NCBI RefSeq assembly: GCF_001528665.1
Contig: NZ_BBYJ01000018.1
Location: 124,001-188,000 of the forward strand
DNA: 64,000 nt
Source: Microtetraspora malaysiensis
GTDB lineage: Bacteria > Actinomycetota > Actinomycetes > Streptosporangiales > Streptosporangiaceae
Direction of reading: 5' to 3'
Below are positions 54,339-63,754 of the stretch, piece by piece. The position numbers and the translations under genes were made by a program. Under the pieces are notes generated by a model. That model was not told the DNA's origin. It was given only the letters and a program-made list of their open reading frames with translations, and did no database searches. Numbering within the stretch: position 1 is the stretch's first letter; each line of letters opens with the position of its first letter.

Positions 54339-54922
54339 CGCGCTCCGACCCGATGGCCGTCCTGCTCGAATGGCAGGCGGCCGCGCAGGAAGCCGGTGAC
54401 CCGCAGGCGGGGCTGATGGCGTTGAGCACCGTGAGCCCGGCCGGTGAGCCCAGCGTGCGCACCGTCTCGGTGAAACTGCTGGAGAGCCGCCGCATCGGCT
54501 TCGTCACCGACAGCCGATCGCCGAAAGCGCGCGACATCGCCGCCTGCCCTCGGGTGGCGATGATGTTCACCTGGCTGTCGCTGCGCCGCCAGGTCACGGT
54601 GCGCGGTGACGCGGCACCCATGAGCACGGCGGAGGCCGAACGGGAGTTCCGCCGCCGTTCCCGGCCGGCCCAGCTCGGGGCCTGGGCGAGCCACCAGTCC
54701 TCGCCGATCCCGGATCGGGGCGTACTGGACTCGGCCCTGGCCGCGGCGGCCCGCCGCTGGCCCGAGGGCGAAGCCGTTCCGGTACCTCCGTACTGGGCCG
54801 GGTACGTGATCACGCCGACGGAGATCGAGTTCCTGCAGGCGGGCCGCCCCGACCGTCTGCATGACCGCCGCCGGCATCGCCTGATCGGGGATGCGTGGGT
54901 GGGGCAGGCGCTCGGTTCCTGA
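54335..54922 (+). CDS. pdxH: Pyridoxamine 5'-phosphate oxidase-like flavoprotein
   Basis: A 195-residue PNPOx-fold protein; ATGA overlap with the previous stop. The N-terminal part AGLMALSTVSPAGEPSVRTV and SVKLLES is the FMN-binding start, and WASHQSSPIPDRGVLDSALA and the C-terminal RPDRLHDRRRHR match PdxH-type substrate and flavin binding. It could supply PLP for the three PLP enzymes of the cluster, or be a related oxidase. Last gene of the operon. Confidence 0.86.
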   Translation: MTRSDPMAVLLEWQAAAQEAGDPQAGLMALSTVSPAGEPSVRTVSVKLLESRRIGFVTDSRSPKARDIAACPRVAMMFTWLSLRRQVTVRGDAAPMSTAEAEREFRRRSRPAQLGAWASHQSSPIPDRGVLDSALAAAARRWPEGEAVPVPPYWAGYVITPTEIEFLQAGRPDRLHDRRRHRLIGDAWVGQALGS

Positions 54923-54960
54923 CCTCATCGGCCTTCGGCTCGTCAGATTGGACGGCAAAA

Positions 54961-56007
54961 GTGAAGCGTCGCGAATTGCTGGCAGGTTCTGTGCCCGGTG
55001 TGGTCGCTGTCGCCGCCGGCGGCTGGGCGCTGCCGGACAACGATGGCATCCGTGTCCGCGAAGTGGGCAGCTATTACGTCGGTGGTAAATCGATCACTCT
55101 GGACGACGCGGAGTCTCGGGACGCGTTCGCCGCCCAGGGGCAGCCGCCGGTGCGGGTGAACCCCAACGGGGATTTCGAGACCGGCCAGGTATACGTCCAG
55201 TACGTACGCCTCGCGCGCCCCCGCGGTTCGCTGCCGGTGCTCATGTGGCACGGCGGCGGCCTGACCGGCGCCTCCTTCGAAACCACGCCGGACGGACGGC
55301 CGGGATGGCAGCAGCACTTCCTCGCCGGCGGCCATGACGTCTACGTGGCCGACGGGTTCGGCGGTGGCCGCGCCCCGTGGCAGCGCTATCCGGAGATCTC
55401 CCCGTCAGAACCGCTGTTCCGTACCAAGCAGGAGCTCTGGGAGCTGTTCCGCATCGGCCCTCCCGGCTCGTACGCCACCGACCCGGCCAAGCGCCGGCCG
55501 TACCCTGACACGCTGTTCCCCGTCGCCGCGTTCGACGAGTTCGTCAAGCAGGTGGTGCCGCGCTTCCGCACCTACGACCAGTCCACCCAGGCCGGGTACG
55601 ACGCGCTGGTCGCCAAGGTCGGGCCGAACGTGATCCTCACTCACAGCGCCGCCGGGCCGCTCGGCTTCGCCGCGACCATCGCCGCTCCCAGCCAGGTCCG
55701 CGCCCACGTCGCGATCGAGCCGTCAGGGGCTCCCGACCCCTCCACCGTGGACTTCAGCCGGCTTCGCCGGATCCCGCACCTTGTCATCTGGGGCGACCAC
55801 CTCGACGCCGACGGCTCCTGGGCCGAGCTGTACGCCTCCACCAGGCGCTTCCACGACGCTCTGCGCAAGGCCGGCGGACGATCAACCTGGATCGACCTAC
55901 CGGCCGAAGGCCATCGCGGCAGCTCCCACATGATCATGATGGACCGCAATTCCGACAAAGTGGCCGCCCTGATCAACTCCTGGCTGGAAGCGAACGTGAA
56001 AGGCTAG
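54961..56007 (+). CDS. Secreted esterase/alpha-beta hydrolase
   Basis: A 348-residue protein with a TAT-type start (VKRRELLAGSVPGVVAVAAG). GTG 54961 is preferred over GTG 54895, which adds a stretch without signal features. LMWHGGGLTG is the oxyanion HGGG motif, THSAAG the nucleophile elbow (HxSxxG variant) and EGHRGSSH the catalytic His region. Likely an esterase acting outside the membrane. It is separated from the catabolic operon by 38 bp but is probably independent. Confidence 0.84.
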   Translation: MKRRELLAGSVPGVVAVAAGGWALPDNDGIRVREVGSYYVGGKSITLDDAESRDAFAAQGQPPVRVNPNGDFETGQVYVQYVRLARPRGSLPVLMWHGGGLTGASFETTPDGRPGWQQHFLAGGHDVYVADGFGGGRAPWQRYPEISPSEPLFRTKQELWELFRIGPPGSYATDPAKRRPYPDTLFPVAAFDEFVKQVVPRFRTYDQSTQAGYDALVAKVGPNVILTHSAAGPLGFAATIAAPSQVRAHVAIEPSGAPDPSTVDFSRLRRIPHLVIWGDHLDADGSWAELYASTRRFHDALRKAGGRSTWIDLPAEGHRGSSHMIMMDRNSDKVAALINSWLEANVKG

Positions 56008-56063
56008 ACCGCCTCTCCACCGAGTCCAGGTAGGGGTGAGCCTGCCCCTCAAACAGCGCCGTG

Positions 56064-56108
56064 GAAAGCCGTACGGCCGGAGCCCCTGTGTCCCGCCGTA
56101 CGGCTTTC
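56064..56108. terminator. Bidirectional hairpin terminator
   Basis: GAAAGCCGTACGG pairs perfectly with CCGTACGGCTTTC (13 bp, 19-nt loop), giving T-rich tails in both directions, between convergent genes. Confidence 0.8.
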
Positions 56109-56119
56109 GGCTCGGAGTG

Positions 56120-57295
56120 TCAGGGGCGTTGGCCGAGTGAGTTCGTCCAGCCCATCTGCTGGTAGGCCACCGAAAGCTGAGGCTTGTCCCCGAGCCGCAT
56201 CACCTGGTAGGCGAGGATCCTGCCGGTGTCAGGAGCGACGATCAGGCGAAACTGAGAGACGCCCTCCACGTCGGAGGCGTACCGGCTTTCGCCTTTCAGG
56301 GCGACAGCGACCCCCTGGCGGCCGAGAGGATCGGTCACCTCCCCCACCATGGTGACCCCAGGCTGGTCGGCGAGTACCTGGTAGAGAGCCGCCCTGGTGC
56401 CTGGTGTGATCGGCCCTGAGAGCAGGTCATGTGCGGTGTCCCAGACGTACTGGTGGTAGCCGCCCTGAAGCGGATTCGCCGGATCGTCGGCGTCGGCCTG
56501 ATAGCCGCGCCGCAGATATTTGTCCAATGCGGCCGGCGTAGTGGGCAGTTTCGCGAGTTCGTCCATGCTCAGCCGCCGCGAACCGATCATGAACTGCAAC
56601 CGTATGTTGTAGTTGTTGACTTGGGGTTCGGCGGGACCGTGGCCGAGGCGCGGCGACCCCATCTTCTTCCACACCGCCTCGTCGTCCGGCGAATCGAAGA
56701 TGACCTGGTAATCGACGCCGGTTATCGTCCGAGTGCGGTCGCGTGCGTCACGCGCCAGCCAGGACTCCTGGGATGTGGCGACAGAGGCAGTGAATGGCAA
56801 CGGGTTTCTCTTCCCCGCCTGGACCTTCCTGGTATCGCCCCGCTCCATCGTGTTCTCCGACTGGTCGACCCGCGTGATGGTCCGTTCGAGCGTGTACCAG
56901 TAGCGGCCGGTCGTGGCCGGCTCGCGAGCCGCGCTTTCGGCCGCGGCCAGCAGGAACGAATGGGCGTCCACCGGGGTCGCCGCCGGGGGATGAGCCGCTG
57001 TGGAGGAGGGCCGGGCGGGCGGTGTGTCCGGGGAGAGCATCGCGGGAACGACGATCGCGGCGACGGCGAGGCCGGTGACGGCCGCACCGGCGATCAGCGG
57101 AAACGGGCGGTGCCGGAACACGGTTCCACGGCCGCGGCGGGAGACTCGTGGGGTTTCGAACGCGCGGGCCAGGTCGGCTGAGCGGCGGCGCTGATAGGCG
57201 TCCTCGGCGAGGTCATCCAGCCGCGTGGGCGTGAGCCGGGCCATCACGAGGTCGGCCATGTCGGGTCCCTCGTACGGTGCGTTGCGGGAATCCAT
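56120..57295 (-). CDS. CU044_5270-family membrane protein (sigma-factor partner)
   Basis: A 391-residue protein with one membrane segment (residues ~68-86, PLIAGAAVTGLAVAAIVVPAML) and a C-terminal extracytoplasmic domain (YWYTLERTITRVDQ..., SQFRLIVAPDTGRILAYQVM). This matches the actinobacterial CU044_5270 family, which accompanies ECF sigma genes. ATG 57295 overlaps the sigma gene stop (TGATG) with GGAGGAG upstream; GTG 57298 is equally possible. A membrane anti-sigma role is inferred. Confidence 0.86.
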   Translation of the reverse strand: MDSRNAPYEGPDMADLVMARLTPTRLDDLAEDAYQRRRSADLARAFETPRVSRRGRGTVFRHRPFPLIAGAAVTGLAVAAIVVPAMLSPDTPPARPSSTAAHPPAATPVDAHSFLLAAAESAAREPATTGRYWYTLERTITRVDQSENTMERGDTRKVQAGKRNPLPFTASVATSQESWLARDARDRTRTITGVDYQVIFDSPDDEAVWKKMGSPRLGHGPAEPQVNNYNIRLQFMIGSRRLSMDELAKLPTTPAALDKYLRRGYQADADDPANPLQGGYHQYVWDTAHDLLSGPITPGTRAALYQVLADQPGVTMVGEVTDPLGRQGVAVALKGESRYASDVEGVSQFRLIVAPDTGRILAYQVMRLGDKPQLSVAYQQMGWTNSLGQRP

Positions 57296-57834
57296 CACAT
57301 CTCCTCCAGAAGCTGATTCCTAGCGACGGTCCGGTCCGGCGACATGGTCCGCATCGCCTTGCTCAGGCGGGCGCGGGCACGATGAAGACGCACGTTGTAG
57401 GTGCGGGTCGAGCAACCCATGACGGCTGCCGCCTGGTCCGGAGTGAGGCCGTGCCAGGTCGTGAGCGCCAATGCCTCCAGGTCCTTCTCGCGCAGGGAGC
57501 GCAACGCGGTGAGTGCGGTTTCCCGGTCCAGGACACGCTCGGCGACATCGCGACCCGTCTGGTCGTCGGCGGTCATGAGGGCCGCGATCCGGTCGACCAA
57601 CGCGTGACGGCGGTGCTGTACGCCACGATGTTTGGCGAGCTTGTTGCGGGCGACGCCCAGTAGCCACGGAAGCGGTGGATCGGGGACGTCGTCCAGGCGT
57701 CGCCACGCGACCAGGAAGGTCTCGCTGGAGACGTCCTCCGCTGTCCCGGGTTCCGCGCGCAGCACGACGTATCCGAATACCGCCCGGTAGTGCCGGTCGT
57801 AGAGGTCCGTGAAGCGCTTGTAGGGATCGTTCAC
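57295..57834 (-). CDS. ECF RNA polymerase sigma factor
   Basis: A 179-residue ECF sigma: region 2 (YDRHYRAVFGYVVLRAEPGT then AEDVSSETFLVAWRRL) and region 4 (TALRSLREKDLEALALTTWH and MGCSTRTYNVRLHRARARL). GTG 57834 after GGGAGGG fits the family start; an upstream ATG at 57900 is possible. Overlaps its membrane partner, so the pair is translationally coupled. Confidence 0.92.
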   Translation of the reverse strand: MNDPYKRFTDLYDRHYRAVFGYVVLRAEPGTAEDVSSETFLVAWRRLDDVPDPPLPWLLGVARNKLAKHRGVQHRRHALVDRIAALMTADDQTGRDVAERVLDRETALTALRSLREKDLEALALTTWHGLTPDQAAAVMGCSTRTYNVRLHRARARLSKAMRTMSPDRTVARNQLLEEM

Positions 57835-58017
57835 ATGAGGAAGTCCCTCCCGGAGCCCTCCGATTACCGACCCCGCATCGGAAATTTCGGCACCGGCCAT
57901 GGCGCGGAGGGAGGCTGGGAGCGCGATGGCGATCCGGCAGCGGTCATCGGCCGACCGGGCTCGAATGCGCCATGCGCGCCATCCTGCCCGGCCGACCGGT
58001 GGAGAGTTCGGAGATGA

Positions 58018-58584
58018 CTACTTCGCGGTGAAGACGATCTCCACTCTCCGGTTCTTGGCGCGGTTCTCCTCGGAAGGCTTGCCGTCGACGAAGTTGGGCA
58101 GCTTGGGCCTGCTCTTGCCGAAGCCCCTGACCTGGAAGGTCACGCCGGACAACGTCCCCTGCAGAGCTTGCCGTACGGCCTGGGCCCGCTTGAGCGACAG
58201 CACCCTGTTGTAGGCGTCGCTGCCCTGGTCGTCGGTGTGTCCCTCGATCTTGACGACCCCGCCGGCGGACTCGGCCTGAATCCTCCCGGCGATCTGCCGC
58301 AGGCGCGCCTTCGCCTTGGCCGTCAGCACGGCCTTGTCGAGCGCGAACAGCACGTCGCTGGTGAGCGCCACGGTGACCTGCTCGCCCTGCTTCGACTCGC
58401 TCTCGGTGCCGTCGAGCGACTCCACCTCGGCGGTGATGTCCTCGACGGTCGCGACGACATCCTCCACCTCGGCCGTGACGTCCACCGGGTCCGCCCACGC
58501 GACGGCCGCGGGACCGGTCACGGGGCCGGCTGTCAGGGCGACCGCGACCGCCAGGACCGCGAGACGTTCAGGAAATCGGGACAT
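58018..58584 (-). CDS. OmpA-domain secreted protein
   Basis: A 188-residue protein. Signal peptide (ERLAVLAVAVALTAGPVTGP...AWA), then an acidic linker rich in Glu, then an OmpA/MotB-like peptidoglycan-binding domain (VLFALDKAVL, KIEGHTDDQGSDAYN, LSLKRAQAVR, ENRAKNRRVEIVF). OmpA domains bind peptidoglycan in Gram-negative envelopes; here a wall-associated role is likely. ATG 58584 is chosen; GTG 58596 is possible. It overlaps the upstream lipoprotein gene. Confidence 0.9.
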   Translation of the reverse strand: MSRFPERLAVLAVAVALTAGPVTGPAAVAWADPVDVTAEVEDVVATVEDITAEVESLDGTESESKQGEQVTVALTSDVLFALDKAVLTAKAKARLRQIAGRIQAESAGGVVKIEGHTDDQGSDAYNRVLSLKRAQAVRQALQGTLSGVTFQVRGFGKSRPKLPNFVDGKPSEENRAKNRRVEIVFTAK

Positions 58585-59215
58585 CGGTGAACACACCCAG
58601 CACCTTGAGGTCCACGTTGATCTTCGTGACGTCAGGCGGCGGGGCGGCGAACGTGGCGTGCAGCGGCAGTACCTCGCCGGGCTCGGTCCACACGTCGTAG
58701 TCCGAGCACAGGCACTTGGCCTTGGTGGGAGGGGTCCCGGTACGCGCGACGGTGTACCGCTTGCCGTTGACCGGATCGACCAGGCTGATCCCCGCCACGG
58801 TGAGGCCGAGACCGGCCGGGGTGTCGCCCATGTTGCTGGACATCTCCCAGCGCGTGTCCCCCTTGTTCGTGACCGTGAAGGTCAGCGTGGACAACCGGCC
58901 CTGCCGCTTGAGCCCGGTGATCTCCACGGTCAGGTCGGCGCCGCCGGCCTTGACCTCCCTGCCAGCGATCACTGTGCCCTGCTCGGCGGGTGCGCCCGCC
59001 TGCCCGCCGGTCTCGGAGTCACCGCCGTCGCCGGTGGAGGCGGGCTCGGCGGAGTCGGCGGAATTCGCAAGCTCGACGGCCTGCTTCTCTTTCGCGACGG
59101 GTTGCTTCTCGCCGCCGCCTTGCTGCGCGGTAAGCATCCCGCAGCCGGTCAGCAGGCCCGCCAGGACCGCCGTCACCACATATCCGGCCAGCGTCGGCGT
59201 GTTCGCTTTTTGCAC
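58568..59215 (-). CDS. Lipoprotein, DUF4352-like
   Basis: A 215-residue protein with signal and lipobox LAGLLTGCG (lipid-modified Cys), an acidic low-complexity linker (ANSADSAEPASTGDGGDSE) and a C-terminal immunoglobulin-like sandwich (TVEITGLKRQGRLSTLTFTV). It overlaps the OmpA-domain gene by about 17 bp, so the two are co-expressed and may form a membrane-to-wall unit (inference). Confidence 0.83.
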   Translation of the reverse strand: MQKANTPTLAGYVVTAVLAGLLTGCGMLTAQQGGGEKQPVAKEKQAVELANSADSAEPASTGDGGDSETGGQAGAPAEQGTVIAGREVKAGGADLTVEITGLKRQGRLSTLTFTVTNKGDTRWEMSSNMGDTPAGLGLTVAGISLVDPVNGKRYTVARTGTPPTKAKCLCSDYDVWTEPGEVLPLHATFAAPPPDVTKINVDLKVLGVFTDVPIS

Positions 59216-59513
59216 CCGTTTTTCACCTCAACATGTCATTAGGCGGGGCACCTTCGGGATCGGCATAGCGCGCCATATCACGGCCCCCGGTGCCATGACC
59301 GCATTTCTGGACTCTTCGGTCAGCAAGGCGATCACCGGGAGCAATTCGTCCCAGTAGCCTCAACTGCCTCATCCACCCCATTAGGGCCGATTATACAATC
59401 GTTCGCATTTTCGATACCGACAATTTGTGCACAACCGCCACGGCGGACGGGGAGAACGGCAGGTCAAGGCCCATATTCGGGAACTGGGCCGGGCGTGCGC
59501 GGGTCCGCTCGGG
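59216..59513. other. Upstream region of the lipoprotein gene
   Basis: About 300 bases holding an AT-richer stretch (around 59380-59430) that probably contains the promoter. No gene seen. Confidence 0.5.
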
Positions 59514-60134
59514 TCAGTGGGGCTTGCGGGCGTCGACGCGTTCGATCGCGCCCATGGTCAGGCGCTCGGTCTCCTCGATGACGACGCCGAGACCACGCAG
59601 GACGGTGACGGGGCGGCGGGTGTAGTGCTCGCCCTGCAGAGGGACGCTGACCAGATCGACGGCGTGCTGGAGCGCACGTAGTGGCCAGAAGGACGCCGCG
59701 ACGTGGTCGGCCAGCAGCAGGCGTCCCCCGGGCCGCAACACGCGGAGCGCCTCGACGAGAGTGGCGCGTTCGTCGGGGACGCAGCACAGGGCGAAGGTGC
59801 TGACGACGGTGTCGAACGTCGCCGCGGGGAAGGGCAGCGCGGTCGCGTCGGCTTGGTGGAGCCGGACGGCCCGGTGGATCAGGTCCGCCTGCCGGCGTGC
59901 GGCCTGGACCATGGCGGGGCTCCAGTCAATGCCGGTCAGGTCGACGTCGCCGGGGTAGTGCCGGAGGTTGGCGCCGGTGCCGATGGCGATCTCCAGAGTG
60001 GCGCCGCGGGCCCGGCCACAGACCCAGCGGCGGCTGTCCGCCAGGAACCGGCGTTCGACCCCGGCCAACCTTCTGTCGTAGGTGGCCGCCTGCCGGTCCC
60101 AGTAGCCGACGAGTTCTCTGGATGACCGGCTCAT
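59514..60134 (-). CDS. Class I SAM-dependent methyltransferase
   Basis: A 206-residue methyltransferase. Motif I LEIAIGTGANL binds SAM, and the following blocks TGIDWSPAMVQAARR, ADATALPFPAATFDTVVSTF, CCVPDERATLVEALRVLRPG are complete. ATG 60134 overlaps the MarR stop (ATGA). Substrate not assignable. Confidence 0.92.
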   Translation of the reverse strand: MSRSSRELVGYWDRQAATYDRRLAGVERRFLADSRRWVCGRARGATLEIAIGTGANLRHYPGDVDLTGIDWSPAMVQAARRQADLIHRAVRLHQADATALPFPAATFDTVVSTFALCCVPDERATLVEALRVLRPGGRLLLADHVAASFWPLRALQHAVDLVSVPLQGEHYTRRPVTVLRGLGVVIEETERLTMGAIERVDARKPH

Positions 60135-60610
60135 GGTGCCGAGACCTTCGGCGGTTGGGCGCCGTGAGCGGGGGAGGCGCCGAGGATCTGCGCGAGCGCG
60201 GACTTGACGTCCTGGAGGCGGTCGGGGCCGACGATGGCACCCCAGCGGGCCTCCATGTCGGCGAAGTAGGTGGCGCTGATCTCGGCGGCGCGTGTCCCAC
60301 GGTCGGCGTAGACGACAACACGGCCCCGGCCGTCGGTCGGGTCGGGGACGCGTCGCACGTAGTCGCGTTTTTCCAGGTAGCCCACGAGTTCGCTCATCGC
60401 CTGAGGGGTCATCCCGGCTCGGCGGGCCAGCGTGGTGGGCCGGGTGCCGTCGCAGTCCATGAACCGGAACACGTTCAGGCAATGGGTGGGGCGTAGATCC
60501 TCGTATCCGCTCTCGACAAGGCGGTGGTAGAGCTCGTCGAGGATCAGGTTGAACGCCTGACCGATGAGCTGCGGCAGGAACGGCACCGCACTTGTAGATC
60601 CTTCGGCCAC
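60131..60610 (-). CDS. MarR-family transcriptional regulator
   Basis: A 159-residue protein. The winged HTH reads TTLARRAGMTPQAMSELVGY followed by LEKRDYVRRVPDPTDGRGRVV, the MarR wing. GTG 60610 follows AAGGTGAGG. It is in one operon with the methyltransferase. AACCT-N9-AGGTT (60616-60634), directly upstream, may be its operator (weak). Confidence 0.92.
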   Translation of the reverse strand: MAEGSTSAVPFLPQLIGQAFNLILDELYHRLVESGYEDLRPTHCLNVFRFMDCDGTRPTTLARRAGMTPQAMSELVGYLEKRDYVRRVPDPTDGRGRVVVYADRGTRAAEISATYFADMEARWGAIVGPDRLQDVKSALAQILGASPAHGAQPPKVSAP

Positions 60611-60767
60611 CTTATAACCTCACCTTCTTAGGTTGCCTGACTATTTTACGACGTAACCGAAGGAGGCGCCATGCCCCAGCCCCGCCCTTGTCGCCGTTCC
60701 GAGGGCGACGCCCATCATGGGATGCCCTCGCCGACGTCCCGGCGTTCGCCGGGGAGGGGGAGTAGCC

Positions 60768-61004
60768 ATGACCTGGCGTAAGGCCGCGAGGATCGTCGGC
60801 GGTACGGTCCTGACCCTGCTTGGCCTGTTGTGGACTCTTCAGGGGGCCGACCTGGTACGGATTCGGCCCATCCTGTGCGTCGCCGAGTGCCGACCCGTCA
60901 CCGGTGGATCGCCCGTCTGGCTGGCCATCGGCGTGGTCGCCGTCGTTGTCGGGCTCTGGGTGCTGGGTGCGCCGCGGCGGCGACGCGTGAAGCCCAAACG
61001 GTGA
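60768..61004 (+). CDS. Small membrane protein
   Basis: A 78-residue protein with two hydrophobic helices (IVGGTVLTLLGLLWTLQGA and VWLAIGVVAVVVGLWVLGA) joined by a loop with two Cys (CVAEC). ATG 60768 follows GGGGGAG. C-terminal tail rich in Arg and Lys, so likely inside. No family recognised. Confidence 0.72.
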   Translation: MTWRKAARIVGGTVLTLLGLLWTLQGADLVRIRPILCVAECRPVTGGSPVWLAIGVVAVVVGLWVLGAPRRRRVKPKR

Positions 61005-61115
61005 TCGCCGCGCCCTTCGGGGCGTCGGTTCGCCTCGAGCGCACCGCGTGGCCGGGCACCGAAACGATCCGGACAGGCGCGGGTGGGGGCCGGGGTGCGG
61101 CACCGGCCGCCCCGA

Positions 61116-61754
61116 TCACTCGGGCCAGGCGGAGTTCTTGATGACCTCGACGAAGTCGATGTGCCGATATCCGGGGACGAAGTGTTCGAGCACGTCGGCG
61201 TTCACCGTGCCGAAGGTCGTGTCCGGGCGGTGTTCGAACCCCTCCTTGAACGCCTGAAGAATCTCCCGCTTGAAGTCGGGCCGCGGATGCGCGGCCGTCA
61301 CGGCGTCGAGTTCCTCCCGGCTCAGGTTGTCCAGGCGCATGCCGAGCACGTCGGTCTCCACACCCGCGGTGGTCGCGGCGATCTCCGGGGCCATCTTGTA
61401 CGGGACCTCGGGCGTGGTGTGGAGGGCGATCGCCGTCCACACGAGATCGGCGTCGGCTTCCGAGAAGCCGTGGGAGCGGAGGAACGCGCGCGCCTGGTCG
61501 GCCCCGTCAAGTTCGAAACGCTGATCGTCGCTCCGGCAGGGCGGTACGAGACCCGTGTCGTGGAAAAGGGCCGCGACGTAGAGGAGTTCCGGATCGGGGG
61601 CGATCCCGAGGGCGCGGGCTTGCAGGACGCCGAACAGGAACACCCGGCGCGAGTGGTGGAAGAGGAGCGGGGTCGTCGTCTCCCGGACGAGCGACGTCGC
61701 TTCGGCGGCGATCGGGCTGTCGGGGATGGCGACCCCGGCGATCATCTCGGACAC
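61116..61754 (-). CDS. HD-domain phosphohydrolase
   Basis: A 212-residue HD-fold protein. The metal motif spans HHSRRVFLFG, FHDTGLVPPC (central HD) and TAIALHTTPE; with the following Asp this fits the H...HD...D pattern. Members are phosphohydrolases or cyanamide hydratase-like enzymes. GTG 61754 follows GGGAG. Standalone gene. Confidence 0.85.
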   Translation of the reverse strand: MSEMIAGVAIPDSPIAAEATSLVRETTTPLLFHHSRRVFLFGVLQARALGIAPDPELLYVAALFHDTGLVPPCRSDDQRFELDGADQARAFLRSHGFSEADADLVWTAIALHTTPEVPYKMAPEIAATTAGVETDVLGMRLDNLSREELDAVTAAHPRPDFKREILQAFKEGFEHRPDTTFGTVNADVLEHFVPGYRHIDFVEVIKNSAWPE

Positions 61755-61842
61755 GGGCGGCTCCCATCGAGAACGGTCGTGACGCCCCAAGACCATGGAG
61801 CTGCCAGATAATCCGAGAGATGGATACCCTTCACACCGCCGG

Positions 61843-61980
61843 TTAGGGCCAACGATGCTTGATCATCGCCACCCATCCGATCGCGTCGGAGACCGGGCCG
61901 AGGTGGCGGGCGACCTGAGCCGGATGGGTGAGCTTTGGGTGGTGCCCCGCGCCGGCGGTCTCCCGGGAGCCCGATGGCGT
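61843..61980 (-). pseudogene. Possible alpha/beta-hydrolase C-terminal remnant
   Basis: The minus strand reads ETAGAGHHPKLTHPAQVARH then LGPVSDAIGWVAMIKHRWP and stops at 61843. GAGHHPKLTHPAQVA resembles the catalytic-His end of an alpha/beta hydrolase. No start or upstream domain is found, so this is tentative. Confidence 0.28.
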
Positions 61981-62005
61981 GTCTCGCGGTCGTCAGCGCA
62001 TCCCG

Positions 62006-63637
62006 CTAGTTCTTCCGCAGCCTCCGGTAATGGCGGATCAGGCGGTTGGTCGACGAGTCGTGGGCGAGTTCGGGCTCGGTATCGGCCGTCAGCTCGGGTG
62101 CGATCTGCCCCGCGAGTACTTTGCCGAGCTCGACGCCCCACTGGTCGAAGGAGTCGATCCCCCAGATCGTTCCCTGGGTGAACACGCTGTGCTCGTACAG
62201 CGCCACGAGAGTGCCGAGCCGGTGCGGGGTGAGCCGTTCGGCGAGCAGCACGTTGGTGGGATGGTTGCCCTGCATGACCCGATGCGGCACGACGTCCGGC
62301 GCGGTGCCCTCGGCCCGCACCTCCTCCTCGGTCCGGCCGAAGGCGAGTGCCTGTGCCTGCGCGAAGACGTTCGCCGACAACAGGTCATGGTGGTCGCGCA
62401 ACGGGTTGAGGCTCTTGGCGAAGCCGATCAGGTCGAGCGGGATCAGCCGCGTGCCCTGGTGGATCAGCTGGTAGAAGCTGTGCTGGCCGTTCGTGCCCGG
62501 CTCACCCCAGTAGACCGGGCCGGTGTCGTAGTCGACGACGCGGCCGTCACGGCTGACATGTTTGCCGTTCGACTCCATCGTCAGCTGCTGCAGATAAGCG
62601 GGGAACCGCGTCAGATACTGCTCGTACGGCATGACGCCGATGGTCTGGGCCCCGAAGAAGTTCACGTACCACACGGTGAGCAGCCCCAGCAGCACCGGCA
62701 GGTTCGCCTCGAGCGGGGCCGTGCGGAAGTGCTCGTCCATCTCATGGAAGCCCTCGAGCAGCTCACCGAAATGCTCGGGGCCGATCGCGATCATCGTCGA
62801 CAGTCCGACGGCGGAGTCCATCGAGTAACGGCCGCCGACCCAATCCCAGAAGCCGAACATGTTCGCGGGGTCGATGCCGAACTCCGCGACGCGCGCGGCG
62901 TTGGTCGAGACCGCGACGAAATGGTGGGAGACCGCGCTTTCGTCGCCCAGCTGGCCGATCACCCAGTCGCGCGCCGAACGGGCGTTGGTGAGGGTCTCCA
63001 GCGTGCCGAACGTCTTGGAACAGACGATGAACAGCGTCTCGTCGGCGAACAGGTCGTGGGTCGCCTCGGCGAAATCGGTGGGGTCGACGTTGGAGATGAA
63101 TCGGAACCCCAGATCACGCCGGCTGTAGTGGCGCAGTGCCTCGTAGGCCATGACCGGCCCGAGATCGGAGCCGCCGATGCCCACGTTGACGATGTTCTTG
63201 ATCGGCTTGCCGGTATATCCCTTCCACTGCCCGGACCGAACCTGCCGGGCGAAGGCCGTCATCCGGTTGAGGACGTCATGGACCTCCGCGACGACGTCGG
63301 CACCGTCGACGACGAGCGAGGCGCCTTCCGGCATCCGCAGCGCGACGTGGAGCACCGGCCGATGCTCGGAGGTGTTGATCGGTTCGCCGCGGAACATCAT
63401 GTCCCGGCGCTGCTCAAGCCCCGATTCCCGGGCGAGCTCGACCAGCAGGCGCATCGTCTCGTCGGTGACGCGGTTCTTCGAGTAGTCCAGGTACAGTCCG
63501 GTGGCCTCGGCGCACATGCGCTCGCCACGGTCGGGGTCCTTGGCGAACAGCTCACGCAGGTGCCGCCCGCCGATGTCGGTGTGGTGCTGCTCGAGCGCCT
63601 TCCACGAGGCTCGGTCACGGAGCGGGACGGTCGGCAT
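62006..63637 (-). CDS. pgi: Glucose-6-phosphate isomerase
   Basis: A 543-residue isomerase (glucose-6-phosphate to fructose-6-phosphate). The SIS-type core and family signatures are visible: [58 protein letters not shown] with the catalytic Lys, and the C-terminal [19 protein letters not shown] 63637 follows GGAGGAACCG. It lies downstream of zwf on the same strand, so both feed glycolysis/pentose phosphate flux. Confidence 0.97.
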   Translation of the reverse strand: MPTVPLRDRASWKALEQHHTDIGGRHLRELFAKDPDRGERMCAEATGLYLDYSKNRVTDETMRLLVELARESGLEQRRDMMFRGEPINTSEHRPVLHVALRMPEGASLVVDGADVVAEVHDVLNRMTAFARQVRSGQWKGYTGKPIKNIVNVGIGGSDLGPVMAYEALRHYSRRDLGFRFISNVDPTDFAEATHDLFADETLFIVCSKTFGTLETLTNARSARDWVIGQLGDESAVSHHFVAVSTNAARVAEFGIDPANMFGFWDWVGGRYSMDSAVGLSTMIAIGPEHFGELLEGFHEMDEHFRTAPLEANLPVLLGLLTVWYVNFFGAQTIGVMPYEQYLTRFPAYLQQLTMESNGKHVSRDGRVVDYDTGPVYWGEPGTNGQHSFYQLIHQGTRLIPLDLIGFAKSLNPLRDHHDLLSANVFAQAQALAFGRTEEEVRAEGTAPDVVPHRVMQGNHPTNVLLAERLTPHRLGTLVALYEHSVFTQGTIWGIDSFDQWGVELGKVLAGQIAPELTADTEPELAHDSSTNRLIRHYRRLRKN

Positions 63638-63754
63638 CGGTTCCTCCGATGATCGGCGAGACGGAGATGGTCGCCTGCATACATTCCCCCTTTCGGCGGC
63701 CACGCGTTCGCGGGCGACCTCCGACACGCGTTCGGGGGCGAACCTGATTCACGG

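Noticed and set aside
60616-60646. A DtxR/IdeR-type iron box before the MarR gene
   Set aside because: TTAGGTT is present but the second half of the 19-bp consensus is not; the AACCT-N9-AGGTT repeat fits a MarR site better.
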